A stretch of DNA of 38,778 bases from positions 1 to 38,778 of the forward strand of contig NZ_DBMV01000035.1 in the NCBI RefSeq assembly GCF_002298975.1, written 5' to 3'. Shown in pieces: positions 25,648 to 33,427 of this stretch. Below the pieces are notes generated by a model, which made no database searches, was not told where the DNA came from, and saw only the letters and a list, made by a program, of their open reading frames with translations. A program made the position numbers and the translations under genes. How positions within the stretch are numbered: position 1 is the stretch's first letter; each line of letters starts with the position of its first letter. The DNA is from Ralstonia sp. UBA689. GTDB taxonomy: Bacteria; Pseudomonadota; Gammaproteobacteria; Burkholderiales; Burkholderiaceae.

Positions 25648-26580
25648 ATGCGCCGCTCCGATGTCCTGGAACTCCTGACGCTCGCCGCCCTGTGGGGCGG
25701 CTCCTTCCTGTTCATGCGCGTGGCCGCACCGCAGTTCGGGCCGGTCGCGCTGATCGCACTGCGCGTGGCGATCGCCTCATGCTTCCTGATGCCGGTGCTG
25801 ACCTGGCGCGGGGGCCTGGGCACACTGCGCATGCACTGGCCACACCTGCTGGCCGTGGGCGTGCTGAACTCGGCCATTCCGTTCTGCCTGTTCGCCTATG
25901 CCGAACTCACGCTCACGGCAGGCTTCACATCGGTGCTGAACGCGACGGCACCGCTGTTCGCGGCCATCGTTGCTTTTGCGTGGCTGGGCGAGCGGATGTC
26001 TTCGCTGCGCGTGCTGGGCTTGGCGATCGGCTTTGTCGGCGTGATCGTGCTGGTGGGCGGGTCATCAGCCATCGATGCCAAGCAGGGTGGTTTGGCGGTG
26101 GCGGCAGCGTTGTCGGCCACCCTGTTCTACGGCGTGGGCAGCAGCTACACCAAGCGCTTCCTGACCGGCGTGCCGCCGCTGACGGTGGCCACCGGCAGCC
26201 AGTTGGCAGCAGCCATCGTGCTCGCGCCGCTGGCGTTCTGGCTGTGGCCCGCGCAGACACCCACCGGCAGCGTGTGGCTGCACGTGATCGGTCTGGGCAT
26301 CGCGTGCACGGGCGTCGCCTATATCCTGTTCTTCCGACTGGTGGCACATGTGGGGCCGACTCGCGCGGTGTCAGTCACCTTCCTGATCCCGGTGTTCGGC
26401 GTCCTGTGGGGCATCCTGTTCCTGGGTGAGCAGTTGACGCTCAACATGCTGATCGGCTGCGCGGTGATCCTGCTCGGCACGTCGCTGTCGACCGGTGTGC
26501 TGGCCCCAGGTAAGAAGATGAATGCCAAAACGACCAGCACCGCCAACGAGAAGGATTCGCTTTTGCGTTCCGGTCGCTGA
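25648..26580 (+). CDS. EamA/DMT-superfamily transporter
   Basis: The 310-residue protein has ten predicted transmembrane helices in two EamA repeats (about 5-135 and 150-290). It begins with LLTLAALWGGSFLFMRVAAP and includes FTSVLNATAPLFAAIVAFAW and TRAVSVTFLIPVFGVLWGIL, the typical ends of each repeat. Members export amino acids or other metabolites or act as permeases; the substrate here is unknown. A hydrophilic Lys/Ser/Thr tail follows. It starts 88 bases after ogt. Confidence 0.9.
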   Translation: MRRSDVLELLTLAALWGGSFLFMRVAAPQFGPVALIALRVAIASCFLMPVLTWRGGLGTLRMHWPHLLAVGVLNSAIPFCLFAYAELTLTAGFTSVLNATAPLFAAIVAFAWLGERMSSLRVLGLAIGFVGVIVLVGGSSAIDAKQGGLAVAAALSATLFYGVGSSYTKRFLTGVPPLTVATGSQLAAAIVLAPLAFWLWPAQTPTGSVWLHVIGLGIACTGVAYILFFRLVAHVGPTRAVSVTFLIPVFGVLWGILFLGEQLTLNMLIGCAVILLGTSLSTGVLAPGKKMNAKTTSTANEKDSLLRSGR

Positions 26581-26680
26581 TTGGTTGCCGCCAGACGAAC
26601 TCGCCCAGGTTGCCGGACGAAATCAAATTGCGCTGGCGTCATCTGGGTTAAGGTCGTGGCTCCCCCCAAAAGAGGTAGCC

Positions 26681-27205
26681 ATGACCCACTCCCCCGAGCG
26701 CTACGCGCGCCCCTCCGTCATCCTCCATTGGCTGATGTTCCTGCTGTTTGCGGGTGCGCTGGCAGCCATCGAATACAAGGGCACGCTGCCCAAAGGCTCG
26801 GCCGAACGTGCGCTGTTCACGTCCATCCACATGATGCTGGGGCAGTGCGTCCTGCTCTTCGCTTGCGTACGCGTCTGGGCGCGCTGGCGCTACGCCGCTC
26901 CGGCAGAAATCGGCTCGACCTGGCAGGTCGCCAGCGCCAGGCTGGTGCACTGGATGCTGTACGCCGTCATGTTCGCGCTGCCCATCAGCGGCATCGTGTT
27001 CGTACAGGCCGGCGGCAAAGAGGTGCCCTTCCTGACATGGACGCTGCCCCGGCTCGTGGCTGAAAACCCCGATTTGAAGTCAACGCTTAAATCAGCGCAC
27101 GAATTTGTCGGCAATGCGGTGTATTTCATCGTTGGCCTTCACATTGTGGGGGCACTCTGGCACGAATTCGTGCAGCGCGACAAATTGCTCGCGCGGATGC
27201 GATAA
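26681..27205 (+). CDS. Cytochrome b561
   Basis: The start at 26681 follows AGAGGTAG; the frame is open back to 26522, but the shorter form begins in the family way (MTHSPERYARPSVILHWLMF). The 174-residue protein has four transmembrane helices and the histidines that bind two b haems: His in VILHWL, in TSIHMMLGQ, in RLVHWMLYAVMFALPISG and in LHIVGALWHEF. The family moves electrons between ubiquinone and acceptors such as superoxide in the inner membrane. The gene stands alone, with a hairpin downstream at 27239. Confidence 0.92.
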   Translation: MTHSPERYARPSVILHWLMFLLFAGALAAIEYKGTLPKGSAERALFTSIHMMLGQCVLLFACVRVWARWRYAAPAEIGSTWQVASARLVHWMLYAVMFALPISGIVFVQAGGKEVPFLTWTLPRLVAENPDLKSTLKSAHEFVGNAVYFIVGLHIVGALWHEFVQRDKLLARMR

Positions 27206-27238
27206 ATCATCGCGTTGTAATTAATACCCGTCCATCGA

Positions 27239-27265
27239 GCGCCATGGAAACTTCTTCCATGGCGC
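27239..27265. terminator. Hairpin downstream of cytochrome b561
   Basis: GCGCCATGGAA and TTCCATGGCGC are perfect 11-bp arms around a five-base loop, 34 bases after the stop. No T-run follows, so it may be a weak terminator or a processing/stability element. Confidence 0.5.
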
Positions 27266-27470
27266 CACTGCGCGATCTACACACCGATTAAAAAAAATTT
27301 CAAAACTGAAGTAGATATCAAATACATCGGATTTCGCGCACCTGATCTTAACAATTCGATAATCCGATTTCAGAAACCTGCATCACCGAAATCGGATTTT
27401 CCGGCGGTTATACGGATTTTCTTTGCTATGCTCGGGCCTCGGTCGATGAGGGGCGTGCAGAGGAATCGCC
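27266..27470. promoter_or_regulatory. AT-rich intergenic region with ATCGGATTT repeats upstream of the HipA-like gene
   Basis: This 205-base stretch is strikingly AT-rich for the window. AATCCGATTTC (27361-27371) and GAAATCGGATT (27388-27398) are perfect 11-bp inverted arms separated by 16 bases. A further ATCGGATTT lies at 27326-27334, and CGGATTTT recurs near 27413. TATGCT at 27427 could be a -10 element, but no well-spaced -35 is evident. The pattern suggests an operator region for the gene that follows. Confidence 0.45.
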
Positions 27471-28895
27471 ATGGCGCATTTACGCCGGCGCGATTCCCGA
27501 TTGCTGGCGGATCCTCCGCGGCACGGCCGACCACGCACTCTCCAGTCAAACACGTTGGATACGCGCATGCTGGACGTCTACCTGAACAAGCATCTGATCG
27601 GTCAACTGTCGGGCGGCCGCAGCGGTTGGGCGTTCGCATACGATTCTCGCTGGCAGACCGCCTCGCAGGGCTTTGACCTGAGCCCGCACCTGCCGCGCGC
27701 CGCCGGCATGATTGCCGATACGGCCAAGACCCAGTCGGTACGCCACTTCTTCGAATACCTGCTGCCCGAGCCGGCACGCGACGCGCCCATGCCGGCGGCT
27801 GCCGCGCTGGAGCACCTGGCGCAAGCGGCGGCGCATCTGGACGGACCGCTGGCGCTGGTGCCTATGGGCTTGAAGCCCTGCAACGGCCGAGCCGACGGCC
27901 TGTCCGAACGCGACGTCGTGCAGCAGTTCCTGCAAAGCGTCCGACGCCCGCGGGAGGCCGCGCCGCTGCGGGTGGCCGAACCGCGCGCGCGCTACGGCGT
28001 CAGCGCCAAGGCGGAATCCGATGAAATCCGCCTGCCCTTCCTGGCCTCGAACGGCCTGCCGGTGTCGATGTGGCTGGGCCGTTTTTCCGCGCCGGCCAAT
28101 GCGGCGCAATCGAGCCACTTCGTGCGGCTGGACCTGGGCGAAGGCAGCCATCTGCCGTACGCCACCATCAACCACTGCTGGGCCACGCTGCTTGGCCGCA
28201 GCATCGGGCTGGAAACACCTTTCATCGGCCTGCGTCAGTTTCCTGAAACTGCCGCCGTAGTGCAGCGCCTGGACCGCACCCTGCGCTGCAAGAGCGACGA
28301 CACCGCGCTCGTGCAGGCACGCTATGTGGTCTCAGCCGTGCAGTTGCTGGGGCTTTCGCCTCAACACCGCTTCCTGCCGATCACCGTCGAGCAGGTCGCG
28401 CAATGCGCACGCCTGTGCGCCGACCCGGCTGCCGCCGCGGCTTCGCTGTTCCGCTGGATGGTGTTCTGCCTGCTGATTGGCGGGCGCAACGCCTCGGCCG
28501 GCACGCTGCATTTCCACATCGGCACCGATGGCATCCGCGTGGCCGCGCATGATCACCTGTTCTGCGCCGCCGTCTATGCCAACGAATGGGATGCCGAAGC
28601 GCTGTCACTCGACGGCGAACGCACGCCCGACGCACAAGAGCGCTACGACGCCATCGACCAGGACGCCCTGCTGGCCCTGGCCGACCAGCTCGGCTACGAC
28701 GCCGCCCAGGCCCGCCGCGAACTGCTGCGCCTGATCAGCATGCTGGCACCGCAATCATCGTTCGTGGCAACGCATCTATCGCAGGCGCTCGGCCACTCGC
28801 CCACGCGCGCAGCCGAAATCGACTTCCTCGCGCGCATCCATCGCCACATATCGGAGACAGCGCGGCGGCTGGGCGGCAAGTCGGCGGAAGTCTGA
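27471..28895 (+). CDS. HipA-like protein with substituted kinase active site
   Basis: ATG 27471 has a strong GAGGA box; ATG 27567 (MLDVYLNKHLIGQL) would give 442 residues, the size of E. coli HipA. N-terminal HipA features are VYLNKHLIGQLSGG, WAFAYDSRW and the FFEYLLPEPARDA segment. Kinase-core counterparts are YGVSAK (Gly-loop region), INHCWATLLGRSIGLETP and VVQRLDR. At the catalytic segment, where HipA reads GATDGHAKNF, this protein reads GGRNASAGTL (337-346): the catalytic Asp becomes Asn340 and the Mg-binding Asn becomes Thr345. The later metal Asp seems kept (AAHDHLF, Asp361). No hipB-like gene is adjacent. It is either a pseudokinase or a diverged member. Confidence 0.7.
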   Translation: MAHLRRRDSRLLADPPRHGRPRTLQSNTLDTRMLDVYLNKHLIGQLSGGRSGWAFAYDSRWQTASQGFDLSPHLPRAAGMIADTAKTQSVRHFFEYLLPEPARDAPMPAAAALEHLAQAAAHLDGPLALVPMGLKPCNGRADGLSERDVVQQFLQSVRRPREAAPLRVAEPRARYGVSAKAESDEIRLPFLASNGLPVSMWLGRFSAPANAAQSSHFVRLDLGEGSHLPYATINHCWATLLGRSIGLETPFIGLRQFPETAAVVQRLDRTLRCKSDDTALVQARYVVSAVQLLGLSPQHRFLPITVEQVAQCARLCADPAAAAASLFRWMVFCLLIGGRNASAGTLHFHIGTDGIRVAAHDHLFCAAVYANEWDAEALSLDGERTPDAQERYDAIDQDALLALADQLGYDAAQARRELLRLISMLAPQSSFVATHLSQALGHSPTRAAEIDFLARIHRHISETARRLGGKSAEV

Positions 28896-28913
28896 CGACG
28901 ACAGACGCGAAAG

Positions 28914-29186
28914 CTAAAGCACGGCGAGGCTGACTGTGCCGTAGTGGACATATCCGTGCGCGGCCAGGGCATCCATCGCCTCGGCCTCGGCGCGGGCAAA
29001 GGCCAGCGCCAGCGCGTCGGGGCTACCGACACCGGTCACGAATGCCTGATAGGCCTCGAAGGCCCGTTGCGGCGACGCACCGCTGCGCTCAAGCACCCGC
29101 TGCGCGGCTTCCAGCGCCGCGCATATCGCCGTCTCCCCGGGCGGGGCATCGCGAAACGCAAGCTGTAGACAGGAAGTCGAATTCAT
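28914..29186 (-). CDS. Hypothetical protein, 90 residues
   Basis: The frame is open far upstream to 30803 as an antisense shadow of the M20 gene, but the last 90 codons lie outside that gene and have balanced composition. The ATG at 29186 (MNSTSCLQLAF) is the likely start. The product is mostly helical and Ala/Glu-rich (ICAALEAAQRVLERSG, AFEAYQAFVTGVG, ALALAFARAEAEAMDALAAH), with no signal or membrane segment. It is convergent with the HipA-like gene (18-base gap). No family is recognised. Confidence 0.5.
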   Translation of the reverse strand: MNSTSCLQLAFRDAPPGETAICAALEAAQRVLERSGASPQRAFEAYQAFVTGVGSPDALALAFARAEAEAMDALAAHGYVHYGTVSLAVL

Positions 29187-29402
29187 CCGCGTTTCGATCT
29201 CTAAAACGGCACACTCAACCCAGTCTAGGAAAGCGCCTATCGAGTGCCAAGCGCGGCAGCCGCGCGGATATGCCGTCCCTCTGATTTCCGCCCACCGACT
29301 TGGGGATGCTCCCGGGTGCACGTGTCTGAATCGCGCTGCATAATCCAATCGATTGACGAAGCAACGACTTACCCCACAACGACGCGAGCCAAGGAGACTC
29401 CC

Positions 29403-30827
29403 ATGACCCATCGCCCGAAGCAGTTGAAGCGCCTGAAACGGACTGTTCTGGCCTGGCTGATGGCCGGTGCGGTATTGCCGGCCTTTGCGCAGGTTTCCAC
29501 CGGCACCGGCGGCGCTTCGCCAGCGCCGGCACAGGCGCCAGTGGCCACGGGCGGTGGGATCGACGTGGCGCAGATCAAGCCGGCGGTGGATGCGGCCGTC
29601 AATGCCGAGTATGGCCAGCTCGACACGCTCTACAAAGACATCCACGCACATCCGGAGCTGGCATTCCAGGAGACACGCACCGCCGCCAAGTTGGCCGATG
29701 AGATGCGCAAGATCGGCTTCGAGGTGACAGAGCACGTGGGCAAGACCGGCGTGGTGGCGGTCTACCGCAACGGTGCCGGCCCGACCATCCTCGTGCGCAC
29801 CGAACTCGACGCGCTGCCGATGGAAGAGAAGACCGGCTTGCCGTACGCCAGCCACGTGCGCACGAAATGGCGAGGCGAAGACGTCGGGGTCGCGCATAGC
29901 TGCGGGCATGATCTGCATATGGCATCGTGGGTCGGCACGGCCAAGACGCTGGTGTCGCTCAAGGATCGCTGGCACGGCACGCTGGTGTTCGTCGCACAGC
30001 CGGCGGAGGAAACCGTGGCCGGCGCGCAGAGCATGATCGACGACGGCTTCTTCAAGCGTTTCCCCAAACCCGACTATGCGTTTGCGCTGCATACGGGCCC
30101 CGGGCCGTATGGTTCGATCGTCTTCAACAGCGGCCCGATCACGTCCAACTCCGACGGGCTGGAGATCACCTTCAAGGGCCGCGGCGGCCACGGCTCCGCA
30201 CCTGACAAGACCATTGATCCGGTGATGATGGCAGCGCGCTTCGTGGTCGACCTGCAAAGCGTGATCAGCCGCGAGAAAGACCCGCAGGAATTCGGCGTGG
30301 TCAGCATCGGTGCCATCCAGGGCGGCAGCGCCGAGAACATCATCCCCGACAGCGTGCTGCTGCGCGGGACGATCCGCTCGTACAAGCCGGCGGTGCGCCA
30401 GAAGATGCTCGACGGCATCCGCCGCACGGCCAAAGCGGTGACGGAGATGTCGGGCGCGCCGGAAGCCGAGATCAAGATCACCGAGGGCGGCAAGGCCGTC
30501 AACAACGACCCAACCGTCGTCGCACGCACCGAGGCGATGTTCAAGACCGCCTTCGGCAGCGACCGCGTGCTGCGCGTTCAGCCGATCACGGCCAGCGAGG
30601 ATTTCTCGGCGTTCGTGGACGCGGGCATTCCGTCGATGTTCTTCTTCATCGGCGTGAACGATCCGCAGACGTTCTTTGCCTCGCTCAAGCCGGGCGCCAA
30701 GCCGCTGCCGAGCAACCATTCGCCGCTGTTCGCGCCGGTGCCGGGGCCGTCCATCAAGACGGGCGTGACGGCAATGTCGCTGGCGGTGCTCAACGCGCTG
30801 CAATGGAACAAGACTTCCGGGCAGTGA
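29403..30827 (+). CDS. Exported M20-family metallo-amidohydrolase
   Basis: The AAGGAG box precedes the ATG at 29403. Residues 1-30 are a signal peptide (MAGAVLPAFAQ end), so the enzyme is periplasmic, unlike most M20D aminoacylases. The M20 fold is shown by LYKDIHAHPELAFQE, VRTELDALPMEEKTGLPYAS, SCGHDLHMASWVG (metal ligands), FVAQPAEETVAGAQSMI, FALHTGPGPYG, the dimerisation-domain GRGGHGSAPDKTIDPV and ITASEDFSAF near the end. Members hydrolyse N-acyl or N-carbamoyl amino acids. A Ser/Ala/Pro-rich linker (about 31-50) separates signal and catalytic domain. A terminator follows, so it is its own transcript. Confidence 0.9.
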   Translation: MTHRPKQLKRLKRTVLAWLMAGAVLPAFAQVSTGTGGASPAPAQAPVATGGGIDVAQIKPAVDAAVNAEYGQLDTLYKDIHAHPELAFQETRTAAKLADEMRKIGFEVTEHVGKTGVVAVYRNGAGPTILVRTELDALPMEEKTGLPYASHVRTKWRGEDVGVAHSCGHDLHMASWVGTAKTLVSLKDRWHGTLVFVAQPAEETVAGAQSMIDDGFFKRFPKPDYAFALHTGPGPYGSIVFNSGPITSNSDGLEITFKGRGGHGSAPDKTIDPVMMAARFVVDLQSVISREKDPQEFGVVSIGAIQGGSAENIIPDSVLLRGTIRSYKPAVRQKMLDGIRRTAKAVTEMSGAPEAEIKITEGGKAVNNDPTVVARTEAMFKTAFGSDRVLRVQPITASEDFSAFVDAGIPSMFFFIGVNDPQTFFASLKPGAKPLPSNHSPLFAPVPGPSIKTGVTAMSLAVLNALQWNKTSGQ

Positions 30828-30842
30828 GCTCGCGCTGACTCG

Positions 30843-30874
30843 GGCGCGGTGCCACGGCAGCCGCGCCTTTTTTC
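30843..30874 (+). terminator. Rho-independent terminator of the M20 gene
   Basis: GGCGCGG and CCGCGCC form a 7-bp GC stem around an 11-base loop, followed by TTTTTTC. Confidence 0.88.
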
Positions 30875-30894
30875 TTTCTTAGATGGGGAATGCC

Positions 30895-31698
30895 ATGTTC
30901 AACCGCTTCATCCGCACCAGCGCCTTGCTGCTGTGCGCCTGCATCGCCGCGCCCGCTGTGGCACAGACCACCAGCCGCCTCGACGAGATCCTCGCCCGCG
31001 GTACGCTGCGCGTCGGCACCACCGGCGATTACAAACCCTTCAGCTACAAAAACCCCGCCGACGGCCGCTTCATCGGCCTGGACGTCGAGATGGGCGAGCG
31101 CCTGGCCAAAGCGCTCGGCGTGAAGCTGGAAGTGGTGCCGACCACCTGGTCAACGCTGATGCAGGATTTTGCGGCCGACCGCTACGACATTGCCATGAGC
31201 GGCGTGTCCGTGACGCTGGAGCGGCAGAAGAAGGCGTTCTACTCGATCCCGTATCAACGCGACGGCAAGACGCCGATCACGCGCTGCGAGAACCAGGCCA
31301 AGTTCCAGACGCTGGCGCAGATCGACCAGCCGAGCGTGCGCGCCGTGGTCAACCCGGGCGGCACCAATGAGAAGTTCGCGCGCGAGCATCTGAAGCAGGC
31401 GCAGATCCGCGTGTATCCGGACAACGTGACGATCTTCAACGAGATCGTCGCCGGCCGTGCCGACCTGATGATGACCGACGCGGTGGAAACCCGGCTGCAG
31501 CAGAAGCTGCACCCGGAGCTGTGCGCCGTCCACCCGGAGGCGCCGTTCGATTTCTCGGAGAAGGCCTACCTGTTGCCGCGCGACGTGGTGTTCAAGAACT
31601 TCGTCGACCAGTGGCTGCGACAAACCATGGAGAGCGGCGAATTCGCCAGGCGCTTCGACACATGGCTGGCGTACCCGTGGAACGCGCCCACCAAATAA
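30895..31698 (+). CDS. pheC: Periplasmic cyclohexadienyl dehydratase (PheC type)
   Basis: Start 30895 (MFNRFIRTS) has GGGGAA upstream and is preferred to 30883. Residues 1-24 are a signal peptide (APAVAQ). The 267-residue protein has the periplasmic type II solute-binding fold, and its sequence follows PheC rather than transport proteins: GTLRVGTTGDYKPFSYKNP, FIGLDVEMGERLAKALGV, YDIAMSGVSVTLERQKKAFY, DGKTPITRCENQAKFQTL, NPGGTNEKFAREHLKQA, DNVTIFNEIVAGRADLMMTD and LHPELCAVHPEAPFDFSEKA. PheC converts prephenate to phenylpyruvate and arogenate to phenylalanine in the periplasm. No ABC permease or ATPase gene is adjacent, which also argues against a transport role. Confidence 0.85.
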   Translation: MFNRFIRTSALLLCACIAAPAVAQTTSRLDEILARGTLRVGTTGDYKPFSYKNPADGRFIGLDVEMGERLAKALGVKLEVVPTTWSTLMQDFAADRYDIAMSGVSVTLERQKKAFYSIPYQRDGKTPITRCENQAKFQTLAQIDQPSVRAVVNPGGTNEKFAREHLKQAQIRVYPDNVTIFNEIVAGRADLMMTDAVETRLQQKLHPELCAVHPEAPFDFSEKAYLLPRDVVFKNFVDQWLRQTMESGEFARRFDTWLAYPWNAPTK

Positions 31699-31733
31699 GC
31701 AGGTGAAAGAAGAGGTTGCGCTGATGCGCCCGG

Positions 31734-32540
31734 TCAGTGCAGGTTGGCCGGTGCGCCGTGCTGCAGGGCGAGCGCGTCGCGCAACAGCGCATCGGTCATG
31801 TCCCGCCCCAGCAATTCGGGGTCGAAGCGTGCCGAGAAGCGCGTCGAGCAAGACTCCACCTGCAGCACGACTTGGCCCGGCGGCAGCAGCTCGATGTCGA
31901 CGTGGATGTCCTCGTCGTCTTCGGCAAAGGAATGCAGCAGCGTGAGGGCGCGGTAGCCGTCGGCGCGTTCCAAGGCAGCTTCCGTCCAGGACGGCGCCAG
32001 CAGCGCGCAGTCCACCGGCGTCTCCGGCTCGTCCGGGCGATACAGGTGCAGGCCCATCATGGTGGAGGCGGCATCGGCCACGCCCGACCATTCGTCGATG
32101 GGAATCAGGTCGCCCAGCAGGCGGATGTCTTCGACGGCGGCATCGGTCTGCACGAACGCCGCGCCCAGAAAGAACGCGGTTTCGTCGCGAAAGCCGCCCG
32201 CCACGGTATTGCGCCACAGGCGGTGGCCGCTCTTGCCACCCAGGGCTACCTGCGACAGCACCTTGGCCGCGCGCGCGCCGTCGGCACCCGACCATTGTTC
32301 CACCGCCCCGTGCGAGAACAGGCGGTCGGCCATCACCAGGCCCACGCCCTCGGGCAGCACGCGCGCTTCCAGCCACTTGGCCAGCACGTGCACGCCACCG
32401 AAGGGCATCTCCGGCCGCCCAATGGCATGTGCGCGCACGCGGCCGTTTTCCGGCACGTGAAACGGCATGGCGAACAGCCGCGCCTGATAGGCGACGCCGT
32501 CGACCTCGAAACGAGCGATGGAAGCGGTGGTGATGTTCAT
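31734..32540 (-). CDS. Hypothetical protein, 268 residues
   Basis: The ATG at 32540 is preceded by AAGGAAG. The product is a soluble, acidic protein without signal or membrane segments. Readable segments include ASIARFEVDGVAYQARLFAM, EMPFGGVHVLAKWLEARVL, AALERADGYRALTLLHSFAE and a C-terminal LLGRDMTDALLRDALALQHG. An internal acidic stretch EDDEDIHVDIELLPPGQVVL resembles a beta hairpin. I do not recognise the family. It is convergent with pheC (35-base gap). Codon usage and the ribosome-binding site support a real gene. Confidence 0.7.
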   Translation of the reverse strand: MNITTASIARFEVDGVAYQARLFAMPFHVPENGRVRAHAIGRPEMPFGGVHVLAKWLEARVLPEGVGLVMADRLFSHGAVEQWSGADGARAAKVLSQVALGGKSGHRLWRNTVAGGFRDETAFFLGAAFVQTDAAVEDIRLLGDLIPIDEWSGVADAASTMMGLHLYRPDEPETPVDCALLAPSWTEAALERADGYRALTLLHSFAEDDEDIHVDIELLPPGQVVLQVESCSTRFSARFDPELLGRDMTDALLRDALALQHGAPANLH

Positions 32541-32952
32541 GATGGTCTTCCTTGCAGCAGCGGGGCGTAAAACGTCGCCCTCACCTGCATCAACGACCAT
32601 CTGCGTGGAATGTTTAGCGACGAACCACCCTACTGAAGGGAGGGGGAACCCCAGGTTTGTAATGCGACGCAACAATCCGCCGCACCCTCTGCAGGAATTT
32701 TTTTCGGGGCCCGCCGTCAGATGTTTGCATTAAGGGTTATCCCGCATCTCACATTCACGTGTCAAAACAATGACTTATGTGCAGATTGCGGTGCTTGATG
32801 GAGCACAATTGTTCTTATTTTTTGAACAAAGAGTTTAAGAGAATCGCTTTTTTACCCATCAAGCAACGACTAAGCTTATGCAATCGCGTTGCCGCACCGC
32901 AGCGAACCTGCCCCCGAGCAATGCCCACCCCCGCCCAACCGTGGAGCTCATT
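32541..32952 (+). promoter_or_regulatory. 412-base intergenic region with structured leader upstream of the DPYTDG-repeat gene
   Basis: This is an AT-richer region between divergent genes. GCTTGATGG (32793-32801) and CCATCAAGC (32856-32864) are perfect inverted repeats flanking TTGTTC (32809-32814) and GAACAA (32824-32829). The 5' arm can also pair locally (GTGCT with AGCAC, 32791-32806), so alternative folds exist. No clear -35/-10 pair was found. The right part, 32865-32952, is GC-rich with no further structure noted. It contains no convincing ORF. Confidence 0.45.
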
Positions 32953-33231
32953 ATGAAGACCAAGAACCTGATTCTCGCCTCGCTGATCGCCGTTGCCGCC
33001 GTTCCCGCCTTTGCCGCCGGCGTGCAGGGCAAGGACCCGTACACCAACGGCCAGGCCATCACTAAGGCCGATCCGTACACCGATGGCGCCCGCGCTGCCA
33101 AGGCCGACCCTTACACCGACGGCGCCCTGGGCAAGGCTGACCCGTACACCGACGGCCAACTGCGCAAGGCCGATCCGTACACCGACGGCGCTCTCGTCGG
33201 CAAGGCTGATCCGTTCACCGACGGTCAATAA
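32953..33231 (+). CDS. Small exported protein with six DPYTDG-like repeats
   Basis: The ATG at 32953 follows GGAG, and the earlier open frame is ignored because 32953 starts a proper signal peptide (residues 1-22, LILASLIAVAAVPAFAA). The mature part is built entirely of repeats, DPYTNG at 28 and then DPYTDG at 40, 52, 63, 74 and DPFTDG at 87, usually preceded by KA and spaced 11-13 residues. The Asp-rich, regularly spaced pattern could bind a cation such as calcium, or form an elongated, disordered surface peptide; this is inference. Repeats differ at many third codon positions, so the array is old. A strong terminator follows at 33312. Confidence 0.8.
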   Translation: MKTKNLILASLIAVAAVPAFAAGVQGKDPYTNGQAITKADPYTDGARAAKADPYTDGALGKADPYTDGQLRKADPYTDGALVGKADPFTDGQ

Positions 33232-33311
33232 GCGTAAGCAACGCCCCCCCCAAGATTCAGTCTCTCCCTCCCCGATGCCGGGTGCCCGTGTGGCCCCGGT
33301 GCCGGCTTACC

Positions 33312-33342
33312 AGGCGGCCCATCCGGCCGCCTTGTTTTTTTC
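33312..33342 (+). terminator. Rho-independent terminator of the DPYTDG-repeat gene
   Basis: AGGCGGCC and GGCCGCCT form a perfect 8-bp stem around a five-base loop, followed by TGTTTTTTT. Confidence 0.9.
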
Positions 33343-33427
33343 TGCGCGCCGCCTGCGCAGAGGCTCCACAATGCGAGCCCGGATTTCCCCTCCCTCAAGC
33401 CCCGTGCCGCGCGTCCGATAAGAAGGA

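Noticed and set aside
27206..27470. A hidden hipB antitoxin gene upstream of the HipA-like gene
   Set aside because: No open frame with a helix-turn-helix was found on either strand in this gap.
29244..30803. Long minus-strand open frame antisense to the M20 gene
   Set aside because: Shadow of the M20 codons. Only its last 90 codons, outside the M20 gene, were kept as a hypothetical gene.
30895..31698. Amino-acid ABC transporter binding protein
   Set aside because: The fold fits, but the sequence matches PheC motifs more closely and no permease or ATPase gene is adjacent.
32953..33231. CRISPR-like or recent tandem DNA repeat
   Set aside because: The repeats are in-frame coding units with diverged codons and no spacer/repeat structure.
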